From Lytechinus variegatus (lineage: Eukaryota > Echinodermata > Echinoidea > Temnopleuroida > Toxopneustidae), in assembly GCF_018143015.1 (NCBI RefSeq), contig NC_054756.1:28413440-28477439 (forward strand): a DNA stretch of 64,000 nucleotides. Direction: 5' to 3'. Under the pieces are notes generated by a model. It did no database searches, was not told the origin of the DNA, and saw only the letters and a program-made list of their open reading frames with translations. Position numbers and translations under genes: made by a program. Positions 13,300 to 24,215 of this stretch are shown here, piece by piece; within the stretch, counting starts at the first letter, position 1; each line of letters opens with the position of its first letter.

Positions 13300-13463
13300 A
13301 ACTTATCAATTTAGTTAATCAGCAGCATGCAATTCAATGATAATAATTAGCATTTTTTTCATTAAAAACAAACAAAAACAAAACTTATCAATTTAGTTAA
13401 TCAGCAGCATGCAATTCAATGATAATAATTAGCATTTTTTTCATTAAAAACAAACAAAAACAT
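13300..13463. repeat. Perfect or near-perfect 82-bp tandem duplication
   Basis: ACTTATCAATTTAGTTAATC occurs at 13301 and 13383, and the whole 82-bp unit through CATTAAAAACAAACAAAAAC is repeated apparently without change. This suggests a recent duplication. Confidence 0.85.
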
Positions 13464-14665
13464 TTTGATCTGTTAGGGCATGATATTTCTCCAAATAGGA
13501 GTCCATTCTAAAGGGATCTGCAACTACTCATAATTTTGATTCAAAATGCTGGAATGCTTCAAGAATTTTAACATTGTTCCTTTATTTGTGTGGAGTTACA
13601 AAGTATTTCAGATAAAGGAAATTTGAAAGCTGTAGGCCCATGTGTCTATAAAAAATATACCGTATCACATAAAAATCCTGAACACACATTCAAAATCAGT
13701 ATCTTAAAAAGGCAATTTTTGGTCAAGAATGTAACATAACCACGGGCAAGGTTTCTTGAAAGTTTCTGAGCTGAGAGTGTGAACAATATTTCATTTTTAT
13801 AATCTGAAAATAAATCATTTAAAATGGATCTAGTAGGGTTGGTGAAACTAATATGTCTAGTCACTTTAAAAAGAGTTAAAAAAATACTAGTTGCACCTAG
13901 CTGACTCTTTGATCTTCCACTTTGACTAATTGGATGGAGCATATATCAAAGTTTGATTATTAATGACTAAGAGCATCAGATCTTCTCAAACAGAATTGAA
14001 TATTGTAAAGCACTAAACATTTTAATCCCTACTTGCCCAGACAAGACTATTTTAAAGATATGAGAGGTGATGGCACATGTACGCCCTCTGCTATTAAAAT
14101 CAATGCACTGCCCAACGAGTACATCACAATTTCATTCAGATCACTACATCGGCTGTCAATGTGGTCTACAGTTATCTAAGGACCACGGAACTCTTTGGGA
14201 ACATTTCATTTCTTTTTCAATGGCCCAAATTCTGACGTCTAGATTAACTTTATAGGCCATGGTCTATCTCTATGTTACAACAAAAAAATATGGAAAGGCC
14301 CAAAATCTCAAGATTATATTTACATTGTAATGCATGTTTCCCCTCTTTATATTGCGCTCTTTCCTCATGTTCTAATGATAAAGAGAACAAGTTCAGTAAT
14401 AATTATTCCCAGTCAGTTACGAATGATTTGAGTCGTTAAAGAGCTGACAAACTGAACTTGTACTTGTTTGAGAATACCTTTCACAATTGGCTATTCATAG
14501 TTAAACCACACTACTTAAGAACAGAATTTAAAGCAAAGCATTATACCAAATCATGTGCAACTGTACATTTTATGGTACAAGTGAATTATCAAAGCAGCAA
14601 TTGCAAGTACAGTAAAAAAAAAAGGAACTCAATACATCCATATCATTTTCTTTCATCAATTAAAG
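13464..14665. other. No gene seen
   Basis: AT-rich sequence. Open frames are short and lack coding character or splice context. Confidence 0.5.
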
Positions 14666-15278
14666 TTAAAGGACAAGTTCACCCCAACAAAAACTTGATT
14701 TGAATAAAAAGAGAAAAATTCAACAAGCATATCACTGAAAATTTCATCAAAATCGGATGTAAAATAAGAAAGTTATGGCATTTTAAAGTTTCGCTTATTT
14801 TCAAAAATTGCTCTCTCATAGTTATATGAACGAGCCAGTTACATCCAAATGAGAGAGTTGATGACATCACCCACTCACTATTTCTTTTGCATTTTATTAT
14901 ATGAAATATTTTGATTTTCTCGTCATTGTCATGTGAAATGAAGTTTCATTCCTCCCTGAACACATACAATTCCATTATTTTAACATTTTGTGCTTCTGGC
15001 AAGGAGGTCCTAATCGTCAAATTTGTAAAAATTGAAATATTGTATAATTCAAACAATAACAAACAAAAGAAATAGTGAGTGAGTGACATCATCGACTCTC
15101 TCATTTGGATGTAACTGGCTCGTTCATATAACTATTTTGTTGAAAATAAGTGAAACTTTGAAATGTCATAACTTTCTTATTTTACATCCGATTTTGATGA
15201 AATTTTCAGCATTGTGCTTGTCTGATTTTTCTCTATTGATTCAAATCAACATTTTTCTGAGGTGGACTTGACCTTTAA
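14666..15278. repeat. TTAA-flanked foldback MITE
   Basis: The ends are TTAAAGGACAAGTTCACC and its mirror GGTGGACTTGACCTTTAA, with a TTAA at each outer edge (14666-14669 and 15275-15278). The two 200-bp arms (ending near 14880 and starting near 15070) are reverse complements of each other, including ATGTAACTGGCTCGTTCATA. The TTAA target fits piggyBac or Kolobok mobilisation (family knowledge). Same family as 52547-53138. Confidence 0.85.
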
Positions 15279-15481
15279 CAAAACATGCACATAAAAGGCA
15301 AGATATTAAGCATAAATATGTTTTATGCAGCAATAATTCAGAGAACTTTTACCAACCCATAAAATCCAACAATTCAGCTTTCACTATTAAAAAAAAAGCA
15401 TGTTACTTTAACAATTTTTTTGTTTTGAGTTTACGTAACCCCTAGCATGCTTTTGATTAGTACACATCCTGCCTAGGAAAC

Positions 15482-16624
15482 CTATCTCTTCTTTTCATAC
15501 AATTTTATGGCACTTGCTCTTCGGGGCCTGGGTTGGTTGGGAGGCCCATCATTGCTTATTTTGACATTCTTGAACGATTCCTCAAACAGCAATGGTCCAA
15601 GAGAGTCAGCACTTTGAGAACCTCTTCTGGATGGCCTGCCTGGTTGCTGTCCATTCGTCTTCTCTTGTGCAGAGTTTGATGGAGGAGATTTTGATGGAGG
15701 AGATTTTGATGGCGGAGACTTTGATGACGGAGAATTTGATGGTGGAGAGTCTGGTGCACTTGCTTTGCTTTCCTGCTTGCCTGTGAATGCATTTGGGTAA
15801 GCATAGTCTTTCAGATTGTCCAGAAAAGAAAGAACCAGGATGCCATAGTCCACCACGATGTCCTCAACCTTCTTCTTGTCCTCCTCCTTAATCTGATCTT
15901 TGCTAAGAACTTCCGCAACACTCAGATGGGTCATTCCCTCAAACAAAGGCAAGATGTTGGGTGAAAACTCTTCAAGGAACCTTCCAAGTATCGTGGACTT
16001 CCAGTAGCGCCGTAGGAAAGCATCAACTTGTATCTCCTTGATGATGCCATCAAAGCTCAGCAGATGCACTACAGAGAGGGCGTTACCTGCAGCTATCAAG
16101 CCTTCCGTGAGGTCTTCCATGGTGTCAAGGAGAACCGGGCCAAAGCGGATAGAGTCAGTAAAGTAAAGAGAAGCCCAAAGACATTCTGTGTCCACCAAGG
16201 CAATCAGGTCTGACTTGGGTAGGTGATAGTAGTCTTCCGTGGATTCATCCAGGCTGCATACACTGAACTTCCCGGCAGAGAACTTGATCCGAGACCGTTG
16301 TGGGTAGCAGAACTCTGGAAGCAGTCCGCCCATGATGTCCATCCACATCTCAACATATCCGTCTTTGCTGGAACAGACGTAGCTAATCTTAGGATTTGGA
16401 TCATCTTCGTCATCTGTCTTCAAATCATTGACAAGTTCCTGGACGTCTTCTTCCTTGATGCTAGAGTCGGCATGAAGCAGGACAACTTTATTCTTGCCTG
16501 TAATGGCAATTACTGAGCAGATGCTTACTTTGGTGGTCAAGAGCTCATAATGCTGACTGCAGGTGCTCACCCCATGACCCTGAACAGCCATTTTTCTCTC
16601 AGGAGCTGATTCAGCAGTGTCCAT
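15482..16624 (-). CDS. Uncharacterised 380-residue protein with Pro/Ser repeat tail
   Basis: I do not recognise the family. The frame opens further upstream, but a strong 3' splice site (TTATTTTCCAG, ending at 16631 on the minus strand) lies six bases before ATG 16624. I therefore start there, and treat the upstream hydrophobic extension as intron. Residues 1-285 look like a compact mixed alpha/beta domain without signal peptide or obvious membrane segment. It includes an acidic patch (KTDDEDD, about residue 69) and conserved-looking hydrophobic and aromatic stretches. Residues about 292-318 are a run of PPSKS/PPSNS pentapeptides. The basic tail has two RRxS sites (Ser336, Ser371), which are PKA-type consensus. 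It ends KLYEKKR. Codon use and the long undisturbed frame argue for a real gene. A cytosolic or nuclear location is inference only. A retrocopy is less likely given the adjacent splice acceptor. Confidence 0.75.
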   Translation of the reverse strand: MDTAESAPERKMAVQGHGVSTCSQHYELLTTKVSICSVIAITGKNKVVLLHADSSIKEEDVQELVNDLKTDDEDDPNPKISYVCSSKDGYVEMWMDIMGGLLPEFCYPQRSRIKFSAGKFSVCSLDESTEDYYHLPKSDLIALVDTECLWASLYFTDSIRFGPVLLDTMEDLTEGLIAAGNALSVVHLLSFDGIIKEIQVDAFLRRYWKSTILGRFLEEFSPNILPLFEGMTHLSVAEVLSKDQIKEEDKKKVEDIVVDYGILVLSFLDNLKDYAYPNAFTGKQESKASAPDSPPSNSPSSKSPPSKSPPSKSPPSNSAQEKTNGQQPGRPSRRGSQSADSLGPLLFEESFKNVKISNDGPPNQPRPRRASAIKLYEKKR

Positions 16625-17900
16625 TTTTAACTGGAAAATAATTAAAATGTGCAAAGAAACTATAATAAATATTGCCAAGTGGGGAAAACATAAAGCAATT
16701 GTGGAATTCCAGTACCTTGATCATTATAAGTCACCAGCCATCCAAAAGAAGCTTATTTAATACTCAAATATTTCATAATTGTCTTTGAATAATAACTAAA
16801 AGAGAGCATAGTAAACCAAAGACAATTTAATTATTTTTGGCAGAACAAAATTTTAGTGTTCATTTAAACTGGACTTCGGGATAGTGGCCAATACCTTTTA
16901 CCAATTCAATGTTCATCACAGATATGTAGCAAGCAGAACTGCACAGCCATGAGATTGTTTTTTTTTGTCTTTAAATTATCTTTGCCTAAAAATTGATATC
17001 AACCAATACATATATTTGTACAAAATATCAATAGACAAGATGGACAATAAAGAATGAAATAGAATAATGGAAGAAAAAATATTAACAGATCTATGCTTTT
17101 TGTCTGATGATGTAGGTATCCCCTTTGGAACATGTTTGTAATAAAATTATACACAGATACATACAGCACAGAGAGGACACACATATTTTTAAAGGCTTTG
17201 TACTGTAAAATTATGACACTATCAAAACCTTCGATCAATCCACTGGATTGACACTTAGACTAACTTATATCAATTTTGAAATTATCAAACAAATTTTTGG
17301 AAAGTTCAGACTTTTGAAACAATATGGATTATAATATATTATTTCTATACACTGATGTTGAGACACAAAGTATATAATGTTCAATGAGCAAGATATAATG
17401 TAAATCACTTACAAGTCTGAAGTAGCTGAACTGAGAAAATTCAGATGCTATTGGCAATGCAAAGATTTAACGTTCAGTCACTGTTGTTTACTGCACTGGT
17501 AATCAACACACGCATCATAGAAGTTTCATCTTTTCTTTCAGCGGAACACTAGGAGAGTTGTCCTGCCGGGAGTACTCTCTGCCTGTCTGACTGGTCTCCG
17601 GGGACGGGCGCTTTAAAAATACGAGCAGACGTCGTGCGTCGTTGGTGTGAAGTCTCGGTTCAGCACCACATGGTCGGAAGCAGAGGATAAAAATACTACA
17701 GCGATTGTCCAACTGTAAAATTTGGCACCCAATCCCAGAGAAAAATCCAATACATCATCTCAGCGGAAATGCAGCCATTCAGCGCCGGAAGCTACGTCTT
17801 TTAATCGCCTTGTGATTGTCGCTGTATCATAAGAGCAATCTTGTGTCATCAGTCACCTAGTGCACAAAGGGACTGGATGTGCTTTTATATAGAAGGCGAT
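16625..17900 (-). other. Probable 5' intron and untranslated exon of the 380-residue gene
   Basis: On the minus strand, GACTTGTAAGTG gives a consensus 5' splice site with the donor GT at 17411-17412. It could pair with the acceptor at 16631-16632, giving an intron of about 780 bp. The sequence upstream of the donor (17413 to about 17830) is GC-richer and repeat-free, as expected of a 5' untranslated exon and promoter region. No TATA box could be fixed. Transcript data would settle it. Confidence 0.35.
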
Positions 17901-18864
17901 TGCAACCATCATTCTTTCTTCCTCATCATCAATATTATTCATCGTAGCTCTGAATAGATTCCTTTCTCTCTCTACATCTCTCTCACTCACACTTTTCCTC
18001 CTTTGTTTGGAGATCCTGACATTTCAAGTACAACCAACTCGCAGTGGATTTTTTTGTTGGCTCTCTCTTTTTGAAAGTGAAATAGTCCTGAGACAGGATG
18101 AAAGCACGAGTGTTCTTTTGTTTTTAATACCGTGATCGATGATTTGTATTGATGGGGATGTGTCAGATAGCTGGCAGAGAGAGAGGGGGGAGGGAAGGAG
18201 AGAGGGAAGCAAGAGAGGGAGGGAAAGAGAGAGTTAGGAAGAGGGAGCGAGGAGGACTCAAGAGGGTGGGTGTTATGAATCAAAAGGGAAAGTTAAAAAG
18301 CAAGAGATTACCAGATATGTGAAGATAGAAGCTTTTGAACCGTTTCAAATCATTCCAATTACCTGTAAATATTGTGATTATATGTGATTTTGAATACCAA
18401 TAAAACACATAATTAAAAAAAAAAAAAAAAAAAAAAAGAGCATTGGTATGCCTACATGTATGAAAAAGGGAGAGGAAATGTAATATGAAGAGAGGAGAGC
18501 AGATAAAAGGAGTCAAATCCCCCCCCCCAAAAAAAAAAATAATAATTGGAGTGAGAACATATTTTCAGAAGGGGCGATAAGGTGAATACTCTCAGCAAAG
18601 TGCAATTGCCAAGCCCCAAATACAAGGTCTCTAATGATTAAGATATCAGACATTCATACTATTAATAAATGACAACTACAACACTTTTCTATACCCCTTG
18701 CCAGTACATCTGTCCTTATAATCTCTACATTTTATTTAAGCATAGCTCATTAGCAAAGGCTTTTTTAAAGTACAGTGCAATGTAATTGTGGAGTGTTAAC
18801 AGTAACCACTATTGTCAATTTTATCTTGCACCCTTTGCTTTTTGTATAGGTGTAGATCTAGCAT
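17901..18864. other. No gene; GA-rich tract and poly(A) run
   Basis: A GA-rich tract lies at about 18175-18260 and a poly(A) run at 18415-18437. Otherwise there is nothing recognisable. Confidence 0.5.
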
Positions 18865-19085
18865 GTATCCGCATTTATACAGCGCTTACATCTGAACGAG
18901 GTGTCTAAGCGCTTAACAGATTATTACCCTGGTCGTCGGATTCAATCAGTCATTCCGCCTACAATGTGTGCACATCCTCCACTCCCTGGGGAGTCAGTCA
19001 TCATGGTGGGATTCGAACGCATGAATCTCTGTTTACAAGACGAGAGTCAGAACCACTACACCACAGCTCCTCCAGATCTATGTAG
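18865..19085 (-). repeat. tRNA-derived SINE, minus strand
   Basis: Read on the minus strand, GGAGCTGTGGTGTAGTGGTT (A box) is followed about 45 bp later by GCGTTCGAATCCCACC (B box). The tail is GCGCTGTATAAATGCGG, matching the SINE tail seen near 8610. Confidence 0.75.
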
Positions 19086-19370
19086 ATCTATCTGGAAAAG
19101 TCACAACTAAATTACATGAAGGGGTCTCCACATTGCAGTTGAACTCCAACAAAGTCAGAAACTCTTACATGTACCTGTACGTACTGAATTTACCTCCTCT
19201 ATTTTCTTTTTACAAAACATACTTTGGTTAATACATGAGCATTAAGTCTCTGAGGCTCAGAGTTTACCTGAGGGGAAAGTCAGCTCATAATGGGGCTAAA
19301 AATTAAAATATATTCTTTAAGGGGGGTGGGGTGGTCTTTTTAGGAGATCTAAGTTATATCCCTATCTGGG

Positions 19371-19590
19371 GCCCATTTCATAAAGAGTTACAACTGTTGT
19401 AGTTTTGCCATTATGGCAACTACCATGAAAATCCTCGATTTTGATTGGCTGCTGAGCCCTGTTGCCATGGTAGTTGGTAGATCTATCTCTATCTAAGGCC
19501 CGTATTCTGAAGTCAGGTTTAACTTAGACCACAGTCTAACTCTATACTAAAATTATGGGAAGCCAAGAATTTAAAAATAAGTTTATATTT
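19371..19590. repeat. Two partial MITE ends
   Basis: GGGGCCCATTTCATAAAGAG at about 19370 and GGCCCGTATTCTGAAGTCAG at about 19498 resemble the ends of MITEs elsewhere in the window (26984, 27302, 43). I could not find matching right ends, so these are probably truncated copies. Confidence 0.35.
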
Positions 19591-20499
19591 TATATTACTT
19601 ATGCGTAGTATTTTGTTTCGTTTTGCTTTTTTTTTAATGAAGAAAATACTTCAGTTATCATTCCCAGACAATTATGAACAAATTGGGTGTCATATGAGTT
19701 AATAAACTGAATGTTTACTGTTAGGGATTTATGCTCTAATTGGTTTTCCATACTTAAGCCACAACTTTGTCTCCCTTCTTGCTTTGCACTCCATATAGAG
19801 AAGGATAACCTAGGTAAATTAGAGCAAAGTACATATTGTTCCCATATTAGGATGTTGGCTGGAAGCAAGAACAACCTACTGATGCTCTTTTAGCAACTTA
19901 TCAAAAAATGTTATTTTCTCAACTGGTGTGGAGAACTCAAAAGATATAATTTTAATTTCATACGATAGTACACCATCAAGCAAATATTTTCTGATATTTT
20001 TATTTGAAAGCACTAACAATCATGTGAAATCTTGGATAAATTTAGCAGAATAAAACTTTATTTTTTTTTTAAATCTACAAATGGCTGGCACTGACAGAGA
20101 TGAAAGTGAAAAGAAAAATGTGTGCTCAAGACAAATTCTATTGTTCAAAAGGGCAAGTACAAATATATAACACTTGGCCTAAAAGTGACAACAGAACTGC
20201 ATATAGATATATATATATATATCCATCTAGAGAAATACATATCCATATCCATATACATTTCCCTCCGTCATCTCCCAACTATGATCCAAATATAGAACCA
20301 CCTGCATCTTTTATCACCATAAATGTATGTAAAAATAGCGTGTTCTGAAATATAGAAATGCATGCATTGATCAAATAAGGCTTGCGTAGGCTGACATGAG
20401 GAATGCAGGTGCATGAATAATTCATATTTCTGGTAGATTTTGCACTTCATGATGTTTTTAACAGGTGTACCCTTGGTGATTGACCCCTGACTTGAAACT
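19591..20499. other. No gene seen
   Basis: AT-rich sequence with a short TA run at about 20207-20222. No coding or RNA gene evidence. Confidence 0.5.
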
Positions 20500-20501
20500 T
20501 A

Positions 20502-20953
20502 TACCGTGTTTACACATGACTCGGCTCGAGTGTTGAATCCTCAAGCAGGGTCGAACGCTGCGAAGAGGGCATGCTGTGATCGCGTTTATACGTACATATA
20601 AAAAGGCGAGTTCAACACGGCTCGCGGATCTCGAACGGAAGAAGAATTATGACGTCGCAAATTAAAGGCGGGAAACTCACCGCCGGAATCGAATCTTGTC
20701 CGTGCGAACAACAACAATGCCAAAAGTGAAAGCGCGCGCAGTGACCTAGGTCAAGAGGATTCGACACGGCTTTCTGTTTACACACGAAAAAACACGGCTC
20801 GCGGGTTGAAACCTACGATTTTGGCGGATCAAAAAAGCCGTGTTCGACACGGCTCGCGGATCACAGTGATCGCGTTTACACAGCATAAAATTGCCGTGTT
20901 CGACACGGCTCGCGTGTCGAACCCCCGAGCCGTGTCCCTGTGTAAACACGGTA
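20502..20953. repeat. 452-bp MITE with TA duplication and repeated CACGGCTCGCG
   Basis: The ends TACCGTGTTTACACA and TGTGTAAACACGGTA are perfect inverted repeats flanked by TA on both sides (20500-20501 and 20954-20955), as for Tc1/mariner-type elements. The body carries at least four copies of TTCGACACGGCTCGCG-like words, some inverted, near 20610, 20790, 20840 and 20900. Confidence 0.85.
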
Positions 20954-20955
20954 TA

Positions 20956-22900
20956 ATGGTCAATCAGTACTCTGCAAGCATAGACTCGTAGTGCATGATA
21001 CTTAAACCAACTATAACATGTCTAAACTCTAAAATAAGGACTAGTTTATAGTGGGTTATGTTATTGTTCATGTGGTTGTTGAACAGCCTTTCGCAATTTG
21101 TTCTTTTCACAACTTAACAAAAATTTGTATTCATCAGTTTAAATATGATAATTTTTTGTTAAAGAATGCATTCATTATTGTAAATAGGGTCACCTTTTAC
21201 ATAAATACAGATTAATGATAGTTCTTGTTAAAATTTCCATAATCTCAATCAGAGATCAACAGAATTTTATGAAATATAAAATTTTATATTACAGAAATTA
21301 TCTTTAGAATGTCAATAAGTTAGTATCAAAATGTGATAACCCCATAGGTTACATGTGTGTATGAGTGTCCCATAAACCAGTATGGTAATGGCCTCATGTA
21401 TAGGGTATGTCACAATAAACACCTTTCAAGGGTACAAAACACATGATGTGAACCTTTTTGTTGTTTTGTTTGTTTTTATGCTTGTCAAATTTTTCCTGAG
21501 ATAAATTACCAATAGTTTGGAGTGAAGACCTGTTTTGGAGGGCTTCTTAATATTTTTTCTGCACAAAAATGCCCCCCATTTGGTATATCCTGGATCCGCC
21601 CCTAAACTAGGCCAGGCCTACATATATCAGTCACAGCAAAACTTATATTCATGATTTAGGGTTGTGATATATACGTCAGGGCTAATAATAAGTTCCAATA
21701 CAGGGGCTGCAAAACAGTTTTCAAGGGGGGGGGGGGGCTGACTATGTAAAAAATCTCAATCATACGTGGTCATTTGTACATTTTTGAACACGGTTTTAAG
21801 AAAAAAGTCCCCCCCCCCCCCGGGTCCGCGGCCATTGCAATATTTGATGTACTATACAGTCTAAGTAATTGTTTTCATCCCCCCACCCCTCCCCCTTACT
21901 TCTCTCATTCCTTTGTTTGCTCAAGAAAGCGATCTGAGTCTGCAACCAGTGATAGTGACTTCCTCTACCTTGCTGCATCCTCCTAGTCTGAAGGCACAGA
22001 CCATTTGTTTTCACAATTTTGCATAGTATATAACTGCATAGTCTGAAGTAGAGTGAATAATAAAGAAAGTGTCAAATATGAGTCTGTGCTTACAGACTAG
22101 CCTCCTCCTACTTCCTGCCACTCTCTTCCTCATAACTTCTAACTTTCATTTTGATGGCACTCAAGGACCCGTACCTTAATTTATAGAGATGGAGGGGTAG
22201 TAGGAGGGGTGGCGATTACTCAGAGAAGAGGCCCAGTGATTTTTTAAAAATCTTTTTGTTTCATCACTATTTGGATGACACAACTACAAATCTTGGTGTT
22301 TTTCTCAATTCCATTCATTTAAAGTCTTGAAAATAAAATGTTTCTTGGGGAATGCATGGAGCTAGGGATACACCTGTAGCCCCCTTCCCCTCTGCTATTT
22401 GGAGACTCAGACCCACTCCACTCATTAATTTATTGCTCTATAAATTTTCTCAGATGACCTCCCACTCAATATTGACTATATAAAGCAGGATATGTTGTAA
22501 TTAGAGTTTTATGATACTTTTGCTTTTCTTCTCTTCTTTTAATTACCAATTACTCCGAGGCTAAAAAACATCACAAATAGGTGATTAAAAATGAAATGAA
22601 ACAACAAAAGCATAACAATCAACTAAAGTGGAAATTATCATACCCCTTCTAAGGTATACTATCTCACACCCTATTTTGCCAACACCAAGCAAGACTGCTC
22701 CAGTCCAAATGATGTTGAAATTTGACAATGATATTGTAACTTACCCCTTCTGTCCTGAAATCTGCTGCCAAATTTCACCCTGGATTCTGAATTCGACTCC
22801 AGGCTACAGCAGATGATTGTAGACGGGTGGTAGTTGCTAAAGATGTGATTATCAAAATCCTATTCCTAGTTTAAATTCTTGACAAGTCTGAGAGAAGTAA
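20956..22900. other. No gene; fragments of repeat ends
   Basis: CTGGATCCGCCCCT near 21590 is an end motif of the TTCGCGCTCGC repeat family. G and C homopolymer runs lie at about 21725-21738 and 21810-21822. No coding evidence. Confidence 0.4.
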
Positions 22901-23116
22901 TTGAGCATTTTCTACGTCTCCATCTTGAGGCTTGGGAATCGAAACTTCAATCTTAACGACCGGGTCGGTAGCGGGGCTGGGTCACGTAAGAACCAGCCAA
23001 AGTCACTGCGGAGTGCTTACGGAGTTCCGAAGATTGAAGAAGACTTGTGTCTCAAGCAGCAGAAGGACTCATCATCATTTCAAACGATTCTTTCCGTTTC
23101 AAACAGCGATAAATGA
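22901..23116 (+). CDS. Weak orphan frame, 71 codons
   Basis: The second half (about residues 22-71) uses AAG, CAG and CTG codons and has a balanced amino-acid composition unlike the surrounding AT-rich filler. It could be a last coding exon or a remnant. No family is recognised, and no matching upstream exon is visible. There are candidate AG acceptors upstream but no strong polypyrimidine tract. Low confidence. Confidence 0.2.
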   Translation: MSIFYVSILRLGNRNFNLNDRVGSGAGSRKNQPKSLRSAYGVPKIEEDLCLKQQKDSSSFQTILSVSNSDK

Positions 23117-23233
23117 CAAAAACAAGGGGTTCCAACAAATACCAGAAAACTGATTATTTACTTGGAAATGTAGACCCACCACAATTCAGCGATGATAACC
23201 AAGAGCAAGACCAATTGAGCTAACACGAGCCCC

Positions 23234-23452
23234 TTGCGATGTGGAGCCACTGTTGACAACAAGAGCACCGTTTACATGCAGGCTCGTGAAGACGATGCAC
23301 GTGGGCTTGGATGCGGGATAGTTACAGACAAACTGTTTGCAGACCTTGGGATTTGGTATTGGCAAAACAGCTTAACGGAGGAGATTAGCCGCAAGGGATC
23401 GATAACGGACCAAAGATGTGCTATTATCTGCCTGACTGCTGACATCTTTTAA
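23234..23452 (+). CDS. Weak orphan frame, 72 codons
   Basis: This frame also has less biased composition than its surroundings and lies 120 bp after the frame at 22901-23116 in another phase. It has no recognisable domain, signal peptide or membrane helix. It could be a degraded gene or retrocopy. The start is simply the first ATG. Confidence 0.15.
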   Translation: MRCGATVDNKSTVYMQAREDDARGLGCGIVTDKLFADLGIWYWQNSLTEEISRKGSITDQRCAIICLTADIF

Positions 23453-23689
23453 AAGGGAGCTATTAATAGGGTGGACTAGGTCGTTATGTCTATCATTAGC
23501 TCTTTTGCAGGAACACCTTTTTTTCTATGCAACCATTACTGAATTTTATTGATTGGTTTTCAGAAAAGAACCGTTATAATCAAATGCACCGGTAGCCAGG
23601 CCTGCCAGTAGCAACTCATTTTGGGAGCATATACTGTTGGGAATGGGATGCCCCGGTCCCATTTTCAGAGTGCTAATAGGGGTTTATTT

Positions 23690-24215
23690 TCATTTGGTCC
23701 AATGCCAATTCGTCCAATTGCCAACTCGTCTACTCTTGGCCTACCATCAGTTGTCCATATATTCACATGGTCTAATTGCCATTTTGTCTACTCACCATTT
23801 CGTCCAATAACTCTGCAGTTGATGCGATAGTCATTTACACTGTAAAAACAAATCAGTCAAAAATAACTACTTAATAATATGGTTAGCTGGGTGCAACAGT
23901 TATTCTAGTAATATTTGACTAATTTTTTTGGGTCGCATTTTACTAGAATAGAGTTATTTCTGACTAGAATATATGTCAGAAATGTGATTATCATGCAGTA
24001 ATTGCCATATCAGTTGCACCCAGCTGACTACTGGTCTAGTCAATTTGACTTCTTTGTTTTAAGACTTAAGTCCATATGCCATTTGGTCTTATTAGACTAC
24101 ATGTAAGTGTTAATTGGGCAAAATGAATGGAATAAACGAATATTATACACCTACTAGTATGAGACGAAATGGTCATAGACGAAATAGGGATGAGACGAAG
24201 TGATGATTGGCCAAA
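23690..24215. repeat. Foldback-family fragment with CGTCTA/GGTCCAAT words
   Basis: The left block is built of words such as CCAATTCGTCCAATTGCC. The right block (24105-24215) carries inverse words (GAGACGAAATGGTCATAGAC). The right block is colinear with 63040-63165 (AAGTGTTAATTGGGC, then TATGAGACGAAATGGTCA, then AGACGAAGTGAT), so it belongs to the element nested in the LINE at 61 kb. Confidence 0.65.

Noticed and set aside
14679..15271. Two 62-63 residue frames with near-identical proteins
   Set aside because: They are the two mirrored arms of one TTAA MITE.
16625..16678. N-terminal hydrophobic extension of the 380-residue protein
   Set aside because: It is encoded by the polypyrimidine tract and AG of an intron acceptor, so the first ATG after the splice site is preferred.
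23150..23240. tRNA-like A box on the minus strand (TAGCTCAATTGG)
   Set aside because: No B box follows at the right distance.
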